DNA from: Muraenolepis orangiensis | Taxonomy: Eukaryota; Chordata; Actinopteri; Gadiformes; Muraenolepididae | Direction: 5' to 3' | DNA: 64,000 bases | Assembly: GCA_027704905.1 (NCBI GenBank) | Contig: CM051007.1 | Coordinates: forward strand, 16,887,672 to 16,951,671 | Shown here: positions 1 through 10,159 of the stretch, in pieces | How the letters are laid out: the number at the start of each line of letters is the position of its first letter | Numbering within the stretch: the stretch's first letter is position 1 | Notes under the pieces: model-generated | What the model was told of the DNA's origin: nothing | Seen by the model: only the letters and a program-made list of their open reading frames with translations | Database searches by the model: none | Program-made: the position numbers and the translations under genes

Positions 1-309
1 CAATCGTTCTTGTTCGTTTTGTTGTTCATTAAATAGTCAAATTTATTTGAGGTCTTTGTCATTCTTCGTCAATCTAGGTGTACATTATAGTTGCGTTTGT
101 AATATAGACTGTTTTTGAAACATGACCGGTAAGTTTCGAATTTGTCCGGTAAAATAAAATCTGTCCAGACACTTGACCGGCAAGAAAAAATCCTAGCGGA
201 AACCCTGATGCACATCCACAGACATCCGAGGAAGGAGCCCGACAGCACAGCCGGCACAGCACAGCACAGGGAGTCAGGTTCTACTCCCTCCTGAAGCAGA
301 TGACAGCAC
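1..309. other. Unassigned sequence before the first gypsy fragment
   Basis: No coding exon or RNA gene is supported here. The stretch contains repeated ACCGGTAA-like words around 123-190 and reads like the edge of a dispersed repeat, but I cannot name the family. The recognisable protease coding sequence starts shortly after it. Confidence 0.3.
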
Positions 310-319
310 ATGCTTGGAG

Positions 320-657
320 TATGTCGACGTGGTGGGCCGTGTTGGTGGTGGGGATTCCTGTTATGTCCCTGTCACTGTGGAGGGGTGCCATGCACTGCAC
401 TGGTGGATACAGGCTCGACAGTAACCCTGGTGAGAGACAGATGTGTTGCCCATTGGAACCCAGTTGGGGCCAACTGTGGTGCGTCTGCGCACAGTAATGG
501 GAGAGCTGGCACCTATGAAAAGCAAATGCATGCTGACTGTGTCTGTGGGAGGAGTTACAGTACGTCACCCGGTGTGGGTAGCAGCAGTGCAGGACCCGTG
601 TATTCTGGGTTTGGAATTTTTGCAACCTGGATCTACAAGCAGGCACAGTGAGTTTCT
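320..657 (+). pseudogene. Gypsy G1 aspartic protease fragment
   Basis: One frame reads ALVDTGSTVTLV near 395-430, the DTGS active-site motif of retroviral-type aspartic proteases. The coding sequence then moves to another frame, reading PVWVAAVQDPCILGLEFL near 570-630, which resembles the flap and the ILGxxFL element at the domain end. The frame changes at least twice (also upstream near 330-390), so no intact protease is made. In this family the enzyme would mature the Gag-Pol polyprotein. Confidence 0.75.
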
Positions 658-778
658 GTGATCACTACGACCCGCATCAACAACCCTGCTGAGCCTCCTG
701 GGAGGCCCCCAACACACCCAGTGAGTACCCTAGAAACCTATTTTTGTAAATTGTAACCAATTTCCCTCCCTTGCCCTT

Positions 779-1081
779 ATGCTTGGCGACGCCCACTCAG
801 GTCAACTCCGCACCTTTGTGCGGTTGATGGACAGGGTACTGTTTGGTATTCTCCGTCAGCAATGCTTGGTCTACCTAGACTACATCCTGGTGCATGGCAG
901 CTCGTTTGAAGCGGCCCTGGGAACTCTACGAGTGGGGCTGGAAAGGATCAGAGCCACTGGCTTGAAGCTACACCCAGAGAAGTGCCATATTATGCAGAGA
1001 GAGGTCACTTTCCTGGGGCACAAAGTGGGGGGCGAGGGCATCGGCGCCCTGCAAGAGAAGGTGCAGGCGAGCACGGACTGA
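779..1081 (+). pseudogene. Gypsy G1 reverse transcriptase palm fragment with altered catalytic box
   Basis: About 100 residues match the palm region of gypsy RT, ending in the KCHIMQREVTFLGHKV element that follows the catalytic core. The catalytic box expected as YLDD reads YLDY near 870-885, so the second aspartate is replaced by tyrosine. That alone should abolish polymerisation. The N-terminal fingers are missing upstream. Downstream the sequence jumps straight to the MRHTNADAHSR element near the end of the RNase H region, so most of RNase H is deleted. Confidence 0.8.
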
Positions 1082-1678
1082 TCCAATGGGCTGGGATGCG
1101 TCACACCAATGCAGACGCTCACTCCCGAGAGAGAGATGTGAAAAAGAGCTGCTGGAGGAGGACACCGTCTGTGCTGCAGCTCGACAAGTGGAAGAGTTAA
1201 TTTGCCGTGAGCTCCAGACAGTGGACTTGGCAGAGTGGAAGCAACAGCAAGAGCTGGACACAGACCTACAGCCTGCACTGCAATGGGTGGACGTGCAGCA
1301 GCGGCCACTGTGGGAGGAAGTGGCAGTGTTCTTCAAAGCAACAAGGGGCTGTGGTCTCTGTTTGAGGCTCTGCATCTGTGTCAGGGCGTACTGCAGCGTG
1401 CGTGGAAGGAGCCAGCAATGGGGGAGAAGAGATGGCAGGTGGTGGTCCCAAAGGGTCTGCAAGATGCTGTGCTCAAGGCCATGCATGGAACGGCAGGTTC
1501 TGGGCACTTTGGCGTCACTAAGACTCTCAGCCGCCTTCGCCAGATTTTCTACTGGGGGCAGTGCAGGAGGGATGTTGAAGACTGTTGTCGCCGCTGTGAC
1601 CCCTGTATGGCTCGTAAGGGCCCCCCTGGTCGTTCCCATGCACCGCTTCAACAGTTTCCCGTGGGGTTCCTGATGTAG
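1082..1678 (+). pseudogene. Gypsy G1 RNase H tail and integrase zinc-binding (HHCC) domain
   Basis: After the RNase H tail comes a long acidic linker (for example EELICRELQTVDLAEWKQQQ) and then the H2C2 domain of integrase: HGTAGSGHFGVTKTL supplies the histidines and CCRRCDPC the cysteines, at about 1,480-1,620. The frame changes several times, for example near 1,140 and 1,235, and the segment ends in a TAG near 1,676. The minus-strand copy at 28,743-29,400 carries the same segment in one open frame, which confirms the reading. Confidence 0.8.
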
Positions 1679-1680
1679 AG

Positions 1681-2217
1681 AGTAGCAATTGATGTGGTGG
1701 GGCCGCTACCTCGGTCCCACAGGGGTAACCGCTACGTCCTCACAGCCATAGACTATTTTACAAAATGGCCAGATGCGTATGCCATCCCTGATCAGGAGGC
1801 AGAAACAGTCTCAGACGCCCTGGTCGGGGGCATGTTCAGCCGGTTTGGAGTTCCGGAGACCCTGCATAGTGACCAGGGAAGGAACTTCGAGTCCCGGGTG
1901 TTTGCCTCCATGTGCACACAACTGGGCATGCACAAAACTCGCACCTCCCCCTTGCGGCCTCAGAGCGACGGATTTGTCGAGAGATTTCACCGCACAATGG
2001 GCCAGCAGCTGGCCATCCTCACGTCTCAGCACCAGCGAGACTGTGATGATCATCTGCCCCTGGTGCTCATGGCATATCGCTCTGCAGTTCAGGAGTCCTC
2101 AGCCTGTTCACCTGCCCTCCTCATGCTAGGGAGGGAGCTCCGCACCCCTGCCGTTTTAGCGTTTGGTCAGCCGCCGGATTCCCTGGATACTCTTTCTGGG
2201 CCTGAGTATGCCAGGTG
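1681..2217 (+). pseudogene. Gypsy G1 integrase catalytic core, cut by an LTR
   Basis: The DDE integrase core is clear. VAIDVVGPLP gives the first Asp, ETLHSDQGRNFES the second, and SDGFVERFHRTM the Glu. The core is open from after the upstream stop until about 2,217, where a foreign LTR interrupts it within GPEYAR. The rest resumes after 2,886. The enzyme would insert the cDNA into host chromosomes. It is broken here by the insertion and by upstream stops. Confidence 0.85.
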
Positions 2218-2885
2218 TCATGGTTACGGGGGTTGACAGGGGGCGTGGCCAAGCCGTGTGCGCTGGTGGCACACACACACACACCTGTCAACAATTGCCG
2301 TGGCTGATTACTACTGTCACGGTTACGGGGGATGACAGGGGGCGTGGCCAAGCCACGTGCGCTAGCGGCGCACACACAAACCTGTCAACAATTGCCGGGG
2401 CTGATTACTAATCACCTCACCTGGGGCTATAAATACCGCGGCATCACTAGGGCACGTTGCTCGTTCGTACCTCTTGTATTTGCGGATGTATGTTACAAGT
2501 TATCCGGTAACTCACTTACCTGTCTTCTGCCTATTCGCTACTTCGATCCTCCGGTATCCAGACTCCTCGTCTGTCCCTGACCATCCGCCTGTCTGCTACC
2601 TGTCGGTACTACGCACCTCGACCTCCCGGTATCCAGACTCCTCGCCTGTCCCTGACCATCCGCATGTCTGCTACCTGTCAGTACTACGCACCTCGACCTC
2701 CCGGTATCCAGACTCCTCACCTGTCCCTGACCATCCGCCTGTCTGCTACCTGTCGGTACTACGCACCTCGACCTCCTGATATCCAGACCACTTGCCTGTC
2801 CATGACCATTCCATGTGCGTTTTGCAAATAAACCACCTGTTCTCCCCTCTCTGGTCTGTTGTCTGCATTCGGGGTCCTGACCCAC
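2218..2885 (+). mobile_element. LTR of family A (copy A1), inserted in gypsy G1 integrase
   Basis: The sequence matches the LTRs at 4,786-5,418 and 22,918-23,449 (both minus strand). The start TGTCACGG is at 2,317, and the first ~99 bp are present twice (2,218 and 2,317). A TATAAATA promoter motif lies near 2,430 and AATAAA at 2,827-2,832. A 75-bp unit is tandemly repeated about three times between about 2,560 and 2,785. The 3' end is eroded, and host integrase coding resumes near 2,880-2,890. Confidence 0.75.
2560..2785 (+). repeat. 75-bp tandem repeat inside LTR A1
   Basis: About three copies of a 75-bp unit run head to tail. The word CCATCCGC recurs at 2,581, 2,656 and 2,731, exactly 75 bp apart. 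The copies differ by a few substitutions. They lie between the TATA-like motif and AATAAA of the LTR. Confidence 0.85.
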
Positions 2886-3407
2886 TTCAGGACCGCCTCG
2901 ATTCAGCTCACGCTTTTGCCCGAGGCCAGTAACAAAGTGCTGGGACAGAAACAAAACTATGACACAAGGACAAAAGGGCAGCACTTCAAGGCTGGGGAGC
3001 AGGTCTGGGTCTACAGCCCCCAACGAAAAAAGGCCCGGTGCCCGAAGCTTGAAAGCCAGTGGGTGGGTCCCTACAGAGTACTGGAGAGGGTGAGACAAGT
3101 TGTCTACAGGGTGCAGCTGCCACCCAAGGGGAGAAAAGTTGTGCTCCACAGAGACAGATTGGCCCCTTATAGAGGAGTCGCTTCCCCACATGCACAAGGG
3201 ACCCCGAGGCTTTTGTCTACAGCTCCCCCCTTCACACCTCCACCCAGGTCCCCAGGCGGTCAGAGCAGGGGCCCCCCATTAGTGACTGAGTCCTTCCCCA
3301 TTGTTCCGCCCGGTCCAGAACCGGTGCCCCCTGTCCCTTTGACCCCAGCCCCCCTGTCGAGAAGTCAGAAGGAACCCCCAAGTCGGTTCAGAGACTTTGT
3401 GTGTTAG
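2886..3407 (+). pseudogene. Gypsy G1 integrase C-terminal domain and proline-rich tail
   Basis: An open frame resumes the integrase after the LTR: LLPEASNKVLGQKQNYD, then VWVYSPQRK and SQWVGPYRVLERV, the GPY/F-type module typical of gypsy integrase C-termini. A proline-rich tail follows (PVPPVPLTPAPLSRSQK) and the frame stops at 3,405-3,407. Translation from the interrupted core is impossible, so I call this a pseudogene fragment. Confidence 0.8.
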
Positions 3408-3617
3408 GTGAGAAGAGTTAGGTTTAGTAGTGAGACCCCTTCGGTTCCTGTAGAGGGCAAGAATGTGCCCTGGTCTAACTGGAAGTGAGGTTTTTGTAAA
3501 AATTAGCTGTTAGAAAATTAGAAAATAGCTGTTTGTTGCACTTCATCTCTGTTTTGATGTGGTGTTTTGTTGTCGAGCCTGGAAGTTTTATGTGTTACTC
3601 GTGGGAGAGGAACTTTG

Positions 3618-3808
3618 TGGTGGGGGGGGTAGTGTAGCGACACGGTAATGGGTTGCTGTGTGTCAGTCAGCCGTCCCCTGTCTCTCAGCCAATCACAGAG
3701 GAGTATGGCTGGCTGGTGTGTGACGTTGAACCGGCAGCATGCCTGCGTGATATTAGTACGTTAATAAAGTTGGTCATTCAACCTGTGTTCTGAAACCTGC
3801 GTGCAACA
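3618..3808 (+). mobile_element. Polypurine tract and short 3' LTR of gypsy G1
   Basis: A purine run (GGTGGGGGGGG) ends just before TGTAGCGACACGG at 3,633. The LTR carries AATAAA near 3,763-3,768 and ends at GTGCAACA (3,808) or, less likely, a CA slightly downstream. The length is about 176 bp, short for a gypsy LTR. No second copy in the window confirms the exact end. Confidence 0.6.
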
Positions 3809-4785
3809 TTCTACTAATAACAAGTAAATAGAAGAACCTATCACATCAGTCCTACCTCCGCCTTTTTGTGGAACATTACAATACATACATACGTGCAAAC
3901 ATACATGTGTTTTGTTTCTCAAGTGTGTTTTGGCAATAGTGTTTGTTTTGGTCATGTTAATGAAGCAATTAGAACTTCATCATCATAATTAGAGCTTAAT
4001 GAACTGGAAAAGAGAGAGTCAAACCACTTGCTGTCAATTCACCCTTTTTTGGGCTATCTATTTTGGGTTGCTATGTAGTCACCGTCAGTAAACGTTTGTG
4101 GGGTAGGCTATAAACATGTTTAGATGTTGTGTAATACCAGTGCCGGACTTCTATTTGAAGGGATTGGTCTTTCAAGCATTTCATCATCATAGTCAGTACA
4201 CAGACATAGATGGTAGTACGTCATACACACGTCTTATTTCGCGTTTCAGACAACTCGTAAGTCGAGAATTCACAACCTCCTACTAGAAAAAGTGCAATGG
4301 AACGCCCCCAGAAGTAGAAGATTCTCGGCAAAAGTATATTTACCTGTATTTAATTCAAATACTATCATAGTAAAACCAGTTATGCACGTTAATCACGTTC
4401 ATTGTCTTACCGCGAGCCAAAGAAACACCACCATGTCAAAGTAAGCCATACTTTGTTCACGATTGGTTACCAAGGCTATGCTAGCGGCTAACAGAAACCT
4501 AGCAATCATAGCTATAGCTCATTTCTGATGATACGAACATAACATTGATGTGAGAAATGAGTAGCTTGCTAAAAAGCTTAGAAATGCAAAGCTGGTTGGC
4601 AACACAGGAAAGATTTATAAAGTAAAACTAACCAGGACCAGTGTGACAGCAGCGGATCATCCAGTTTGTTATTGATTAGCTCCTCGTTTCTGTCATCCCG
4701 CTGAAGACATTTCGTGCTGTATTTTTTCTAATAGCGGTTTGTTCTAGAAGCTCCTCGAGTTTATTGTGAGCACCGTCTGTGGAGG
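3809..4785. other. No recognisable gene
   Basis: AT-rich sequence without a supported coding exon or a repeat shared with the rest of the window. It ends directly at the LTR of family A. Confidence 0.4.
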
Positions 4786-5418
4786 TGTCACGATGGGATA
4801 GTTCGGTGGGACCCAGAACGCAGACCAAGACACAGTGGAGCGATACGAAAAGCTTTATTCAAAGCAAACACAAAACACAAGGGTAAACAGGGACAGTCCA
4901 GGGGTCAGGGACCCGGGTGGTCGATCCGCGGAGTACCGGCAGGTAGTAGACCGACGAGTAGTCCGGGACGGGGGAGGAGTCTGCGTACCGGGAGGTCGAG
5001 GTGCGTAGTACCGAACGGGTAGTAGGCAGGCGACAGGTACCAGACAGACGGAAGAACAGGGACGAGCCAGAAGTCTCGATACCAGACGGTCGCACTAGCG
5101 ACAGGTATAAGACAAGTAATTTGAATTACCGGGGCGCTCGTATGAACCAGAGTAACGCGAGACCGGCCGGTGACGCGGGGTAGGTACAGGAACTGGATCT
5201 CCGGGACATCAGCAGCGATGTCCGTCCAGAATGTCCGACGTGACGTGAACAACGTGCAGTACGACATAACGACCTAACGCTGGGGTAAAGGATAGTCAGA
5301 GTATATATACCCCAGGTGAGGTGATTAGCAATTAGACAAGGTGATAGCTGACAGGTGTGTGTGTGTGCGCCGCCAGCGCACGTGGCTTGGCGACGCCCCC
5401 TGCCAACCACCAGTGCCA
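4786..5418 (-). mobile_element. LTR of family A (copy A2)
   Basis: Read on the minus strand it runs from TGGCACTGGTGG (a decayed TGTCACGG start at 5,418) to CGTGACA at 4,786. The conserved order is GGGGCGT near the start, a TATATA motif near 5,303-5,310, a degenerate tandem repeat in the middle and AATAAA near 4,855. It abuts the 35-bp minisatellite at 5,419 with no gypsy coding sequence, so it may be a solo LTR or part of a composite. Confidence 0.75.
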
Positions 5419-5834
5419 GTTCCTAGCTCCCAGGCTAGCTCCCTGTGTCTCCAGTTCCTAGCTCCCAGGCTAGCTCCCTGTGTCTCCAGTTCCTAGCTCC
5501 CAGGCTAGCTCCCTGTGTCTCCAGTTCCTAGTTTCCAGGCTAGCTCCCTGTGTCTCCAGTTCCTAGCTCCCAGGCTAGCTCCCTGTGTCTCCAGTTCCTA
5601 GTTTCCAGGCTAGCTCCTTGTGTCTCCAGTTCCTAGCTCCCATGCTAGCTCCCTGTGACTCCAGTTCCTAGCTCCCAGGCTAGATCCCCGTGTCTCCAGC
5701 TCCTAGCTTACAGGCTAGCTCCCTGTGTCGCTAGCTCCTAGTTTCCAGGCTAGCTCTCCATGTCTCTAGCTCCTAGCTTCCAGGCTAACTCCTCGTGTCT
5801 CTAGCTCCCTTGCTCCCAGGCTAGCTCCGTGTCT
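5419..5834 (+). repeat. 35-bp minisatellite (TAGCTCC family)
   Basis: About twelve head-to-tail copies of a 35-bp unit built around CAGGCTAGCTCCCTGTGTCT. Unit starts at 5,450, 5,485 and 5,520 give the period. Later copies accumulate substitutions. The same minisatellite occurs inverted at 24,559-25,282. Confidence 0.9.
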
Positions 5835-6387
5835 GCTCCGTGGCTACACCAGCACTTCGTGGTTCCGAGCCCATCGTTTCCCGGGCTGGTTCCACCTCTG
5901 CTCCGTGGCTACACCAGCACCTTGTTGTTCTGAGCCCATCGTTTCCCGGGCTGGATCGACATCTGCTCCGTGGCTACACCTGCCCTCAAGGACTACACCA
6001 GCACCTCGGTTGTTCCGAGTCCATTGTTTTCCGGGCTGGTTCCATCTCTGCTCCGTGGCTACACCGGCACCTCGTGATTCCGAGCCCATCATTTCCCGGG
6101 CTGGTTCCACATCTGCTCCGTGGCTACACCTGCCCTCGAGGACCCCACCAGCTCCTGGTGGTTCCGAGCCCATTGTTTCCCAGGCTGGTTCCACCTCAGC
6201 TCCGTGGCTACACCTACCCCTCGAGGACCCCACCTGCTCCCGAGGACCCCCACCTGCTCCCGAGGAGGATCCCCACCTGCTCTATCTCGCGGACCCCTCT
6301 CTGCCGAAGACCGACGTTGGGGCGAGATCATTGAGAACCCGGGGCTCTCGGGTAGTCGTCCGGTGTGTCCCCTCAGGGGGGGGATAC
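5835..6387 (+). mobile_element. Interior of a non-autonomous LTR element: 60-bp-class repeats and polypurine tract
   Basis: Imperfect repeats of about 60-80 bp built on CTCCGTGGCTACACC run from 5,835 to about 6,230, followed by a proline-rich stretch in all three frames (for example RTPPAPEDPH) and a purine run (CAGGGGGGGGATAC) at 6,374-6,387. LTR B starts immediately after. The frames are long because the repeat is GC-rich and almost stop-free, so I do not call a protein. The same block is inverted at 24,133-24,558. Confidence 0.65.
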
Positions 6388-6640
6388 TGTTGTGCCTCCA
6401 CGATCTAATCGATCCCAGGTGTTAACCATCATGATCGGGCCGGCTGAGGCTAATGAACACCTGAGATTTACCCTACTTAAGGCTGTCGAAGACCGACGTT
6501 GGGGCTTGACCATTGCGCACCTTACCGAGAACCATCCTGACGAAGACTGACGTCGGGGTCGAGTTCACTGAGAACCATATGGCTCCCTCCTGCTCAAGTA
6601 CCGTTGTCTCCAGCTCCGACTACGTCACATCTCGTCCAGA
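6388..6640 (+). mobile_element. LTR of family B (copy B1), 3'-truncated
   Basis: It starts TGTTGTGCC right after the polypurine tract. It shares ATCGATCCCAGGTG, CTACTTAAGGCTG and several GACCGACGTTGGGG-type words with the solo LTR at 33,971-34,311, then loses similarity after CTCCGACTACGTC near 6,625. The terminal part present in the solo copy is missing. Confidence 0.7.
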
Positions 6641-6656
6641 ACACCAGGGTGGGTCA

Positions 6657-6750
6657 CCAGGGTGGGTCAAGTCAAGTCAAGTCAAGTTACACAAGTATAA
6701 AGCAGTGAGTGAAAATCTTATGTGCAATACCCAACGACAGACAGCAGTCA
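6657..6750 (-). mobile_element. LINE-A 3' end fragment
   Basis: A run of AAGTC repeats is followed by AAAGCAGTGAGTGAAAAT and CAATACCCAACGACAGACAG, which is the reverse complement of the 3' UTR and pentamer tail of the LINE at 7,836-9,367. Only about 90 bp remain. Confidence 0.75.
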
Positions 6751-6879
6751 GGGCTTCAACTAAAAATGATGCCATAATAAAGAACAAAAAATGAACACAG
6801 ACACAAATGTACAATAACAATGAATGTCATTTTATTGCATAACATACATATATTACATGTCGTACAGTACATTGATGTA

Positions 6880-7466
6880 TTACTGTGAAAGGTGCTCAAT
6901 GACGACCATGTGGAGTATCATAGACAGACCGGTGATCAAGCTGCAGTACTCTGTGAAGTCCATGCTGCCGTCCTGGTCCTGGTCCAGCTCCTTCATCACT
7001 TTCTCCGCCATGCCGTTCTGCACGAAGCATAAGCACCAGACCATGCATGCTTCTTTAGTTTATTGTTATATTGCATTACATATTTAAGCAGGTGGGGCTC
7101 ATTGAGATTTACCATGTATTTTACAAGAGAGACCAGGCCAAGACAGCAGCAGCATACAAAACAATACAATGACATACATATCGTGAACAATGTACAACAC
7201 CACATAAGAAACACCCTTTTACACATGTTTGCACAGCAGAGAAGAAGCAAGCTCCGAGGCTGTTACAGCTTTCACCATTCTATTGTGACAGGGTTAATAT
7301 GACTTTTAAATATATTTATGAATTTAAACATAGTGATGCACTTGTGTGACTCACCCCAGCGAGGTGAGGCAATTGTTCTGCAATCATCTTAGAAAGTTCC
7401 TTCTTGCTAATTGTTGTGGAATCGTCGGGTTCTTCAGAAGCTGCGTATTTTAAAAATGTTCCATAT
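6880..7466 (-). pseudogene. S100-type EF-hand gene, 5'-truncated (copy A)
   Basis: The last exon (6,880-7,017) is intact. It codes 45 residues with a canonical EF-hand loop DQDQDGSMDFTE, follows a CAG acceptor, and ends in TAA, with an AATAAA signal downstream near 6,831-6,838. The preceding exon (7,355-7,466) keeps its GTGAGT donor and codes TTISKKELSKMIAEQLPHLA, but it stops at YGTF on its 5' side. The start codon and first helix are replaced by a gypsy RT fragment at 7,473. No promoter or leader exon remains, so it is most likely a pseudogene. In the intact relatives the protein is a small dimeric calcium sensor. Confidence 0.85.
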
Positions 7467-7472
7467 GTGTGC

Positions 7473-7835
7473 AAGTGAAACTTCTTTAAAGAGGAAGTGA
7501 AGTATTTGGGCCATGTTATCAGCTAGCGGAGTTACCACTGACCCAGACAAGATCCAAACCGTTTTGCAGTGGAAGTGTCCCACCACCCTTAAGGAGCTTT
7601 TATCTTTCCTGGGCTTTGCCTCGTACTACCGACGGTTTGTGGAAGGGTTTGCAAAGCATGCTGGTCCATTACACAAGCTGGTGGCAGAAGTACAAGGAGG
7701 GCGGAAGAAATCCCCTAGTAGTTCCAATGCACGGCTGGGGGATCGTTGGAATGACCACTGCGAACAAGCTTTTCAAACTTTAAAGAAGGAACTGGTTAGT
7801 GCCCCTGTACTAAAGTATGCAGATTTCTCGCAGTC
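7473..7835 (+). pseudogene. Gypsy RT thumb / RNase H start fragment
   Basis: A fragment in two frames reads EEVKYLGHVIS and then DPDKIQTVLQW, LLSFLGFASYYRRFVEGFA and CEQAFQTLKKELVSAPVL. These are hallmark elements between RT and RNase H in Ty3/gypsy elements. A TAG and a frame change occur near 7,525-7,530. It is fused on its left to a broken S100 exon and on its right to a LINE. I cannot tell whether it belongs to the Gmr1-like family found after 40 kb. Confidence 0.8.
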
Positions 7836-9367
7836 TTTGCAGACATGTTCAACCTCTCCTCGTCCCAGGCTGTTGTTCCCACGGTCTTCAAGATGTCCAC
7901 CATCGTGCCTGTCCCTAAGCAACCCAAGGTAACATGCCTGAACGACAATAGACCTGTAGCCCTCACCTCGATTGTCAGCAAATGCTTCGAGAGGTTGGTC
8001 AAGGACTTTTGCTCCATGTTACCTAACACGCTGGACCCATGGCAATTTGCATATCGTCAAAACAGATCTACGGACAACGCAATTGCCATGGCCCTCCACA
8101 CTGCCCTTTCCCACCTGGAGGGAAAGAACTGTTATGTGTGAATGCTGTTTGTGGACTACAGCTCAGCGTTCAACACGATAGTTCCTGCCAAGCTCGACAC
8201 CAAGCTTAGAGGTCTAGGCGTGCCCCCATCCACGTGCAGCTGGATACTGGACCTCCTGTCGTACCGCCACCAGGTGGTGAGGATGGGCAGCACCACCTCA
8301 GAGCCACTGAGCCTCAACACGGGAGCCCCCCAGGGATGCATGCTGAGCCCTCTCCTCTACTCCCTCTACACCCACGACTGCATGGCTATGCACAGCTCCA
8401 ACGTCATCATCAAGTTTGCTGACGACACGACAGTGATGGGCCTGATCGCCGGCGACGACGAGACAGCCTACAGAGAGGAGGTCGGATCACTGGAGCAGTG
8501 GTGCCAGGAGAACAGCCTCCCCCTCAACGTCAAGAATACCAAGGAGCTGATTGTGGACTACAGGAAGCAGAGAGGAGAGCACGGCCCTATCTCCAACAGT
8601 GTTGCAGTGGATAGGGTCAGCAGCTTCAAGTTCCTCGGCGTGCACATCTCTGAGGACCTCACATGGTCCACCCACACCACACATGTGGTGAAAAGGGCCC
8701 AACAACGCCTGTATTTCCTCAGATGTCTGAGGAAAATCAGCATGGATCCCCGCATCCTGAGAACATTCTACACCGGGCACCATCGAGAGTGTTCTTACAG
8801 GGTGTATCACCGCCTGGTACGGGAACTGCACCGCATTCGAGCGCAGAGTGCTTGAAAGGGTGGTGCGGACGGCCCAGTATATCGTTGGAGGTGAGCTCCC
8901 CTCCCTCCTGGACATTATACAACCAGCGGTGCGTGGCCAAGGCCAAACGCATTATAAAAGACAATGCCCACCCCAGCCACAAACTGTTTTCACTTTTACC
9001 GTCAGGCAGGCGATACCGCAGTATCAAGTGCCATACAAATAGACTCAGAGATAGCTTCCACAGTCAGGCCATCAGGCTGCTGAACAAGGGCGTATAGCAT
9101 ATAACAATGTATATTTTATTACATTGATTCATATATACATATTGCTCTTTTTCTGTGCTGATATATTGCATTTTATAAATTGCATTTAAATTTTAATTTA
9201 ACTTATACAGTTTTTCCTTTTTTTTAACTTATTTTATTCTATTCTCTTATTTTTTAACTGCTGTCTGTCGTCTGGTATTGCACATAACATTTTCACTCAC
9301 TGCTTTATACTTGTGTACACTGTGAAGTTTACAATAGACAATAAACTTGACTTGACTTGACTTGACT
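7836..9367 (+). mobile_element. LINE-A copy 1 (Rex1/CR1-L2-like), 5'-truncated
   Basis: The LINE begins inside the RT at MFNLSSSQAVVPTVFKMST. It carries VPVPKQPKVTCLND, RPVALTSIVSKCFERLV, FVDYSSAFNTI, GAPQGCMLSPLLYSLYTHD and the catalytic FADDTTV. An in-frame TGA at 8,139-8,141 and frameshifts after about 8,790 inactivate it. Coding ends LLNKGV at 9,097. A 3' UTR and a (TTGAC)n tail end it at 9,367. The clade call rests on the RT motifs and the short-repeat tail, and is an inference. Confidence 0.85.
7845..9097 (+). pseudogene. LINE-A RT and C-terminal domain, disabled
   Basis: The RT palm is nearly complete (YSSAF box, GAPQG box, FADD box). After it come the thumb-like LNVKNTKELIVDYRKQ and SSFKFLGVHISEDLTWS elements and a C-terminal SLLPSGRRYRSIKC region. 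It is broken by a TGA at 8,139 between NCYV and LFVDYSS (the other copies have Arg-Arg there) and by two frame changes at about 8,790 and 8,900. The endonuclease domain is absent through 5' truncation. Confidence 0.8.
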
Positions 9368-9480
9368 ATTAACTGTAACAAGATGAACAGTACCAACAGT
9401 AACAACACATATTCCTATGACTATGGACAGTAACAAGATGAACAGTAACAGTAACAAGACATAGTCCTGAGACTATGAAC
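9368..9480 (+). repeat. GATGAACAGTAACA-type degenerate tandem repeat
   Basis: The words AACAGTAACAAGATGAACAG and CATAGTCCT recur irregularly. The reverse complement of the same repeat lies at 17,905-18,085, next to the other large LINE-A copy. It seems to be a locus repeat into which both LINEs were inserted. Confidence 0.65.
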
Positions 9481-9539
9481 ATAAACCAGTCACCAACTAA
9501 ACACACTCCACAGCACTCATAGAGGCATGGACATATTCA

Positions 9540-10159
9540 TGCAAACATGTATAGGTGTACCTGTGCAGTGGTTAACCTCACGTTGTAGCGATAAAGCTAG
9601 GGCCGAGGGAGTTTAGCTCTCACGTTAGAACATTGCCTCTCTTGCCGAAGGTCATTAGTTTGAGCCCAGTGCGGGACGCCAGCAGGTGGTGCTGTGCAGT
9701 GGTAAACCTCACTCCCCGACACCTAAATAGGATTTTAGTATTGGGTTTTTAGCTCTCATGTTAGAACGTCAACACTCATGCCGGAAAGGTTAGAGCACAG
9801 TGCGGGCTGTTCGGGCCCAGTGCACTCACTGTTACATACAGATAGCCTAAATGCCTTCAGAATTTGACACAAATGTACGAGGCAGTTTCTTACGTCAGCG
9901 GGCAAACCCATAGCGCATCACAAACTGTGTCGGTGATGAAAAATGATGTCAAAAACATCAATGTCATGGTTACCGATAAACCTGAGGAGATACTCCTCTG
10001 AGACTGAGGGCCAGAGACAAAAATATGGTCATGGACAATTCAGTGGCTGACCTACGGACAGCCATTGAATGTTTTGTATGCCAAGGGAAACAACTGGAAG
10101 ATATGTTGAGTGAAGTGACTTGCAAATTCATTCTCAATTCAATTCAATCCTCTTTATTG
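9540..10159. repeat. Duplicon shared in inverted orientation with about 30.9-31.79 kb
   Basis: No gene. The block includes two rounds of a GCCCAGTGCGGGAC / CAGCAGGTGGTGCTGTGCAG module (9,560-9,830), then ACTGTTACATACAGATA and a segment around GACTGAGGGCCAGAGACA near 10,000. All of these recur as the reverse complement at 30.92-31.79 kb. The module contains a GGTTCGAGCCC-like word, but I see no complete tRNA fold. Confidence 0.7.

Larger units (their letters stand above)
310..3808 (+). mobile_element. Ty3/gypsy retrotransposon G1, 3' part, degenerate and interrupted
   Basis: Remnants occur in the standard Ty3/gypsy order: protease, reverse transcriptase, the end of the RNase H region, integrase zinc domain, integrase core, integrase C-terminus, polypurine tract and a short LTR. 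Frameshifts, stops and a deletion between RT and the zinc domain make it non-functional. A foreign LTR is inserted in the integrase at about 2,218-2,885. No 5' LTR or gag lies in the window. A second fragment of the same family is on the minus strand at 28,743-29,830. Confidence 0.85.

Noticed and set aside
1..300. DNA-transposon terminal region
   Set aside because: ACCGGTAA-type words recur, but I see no inverted end pair or target duplication inside the window.
5844..6408. Several long Pro/Ser-rich frames in both strands
   Set aside because: All frames are open because the repeat is GC-rich and nearly stop-free. None has a domain or start context. The same holds for 24,104-24,561.
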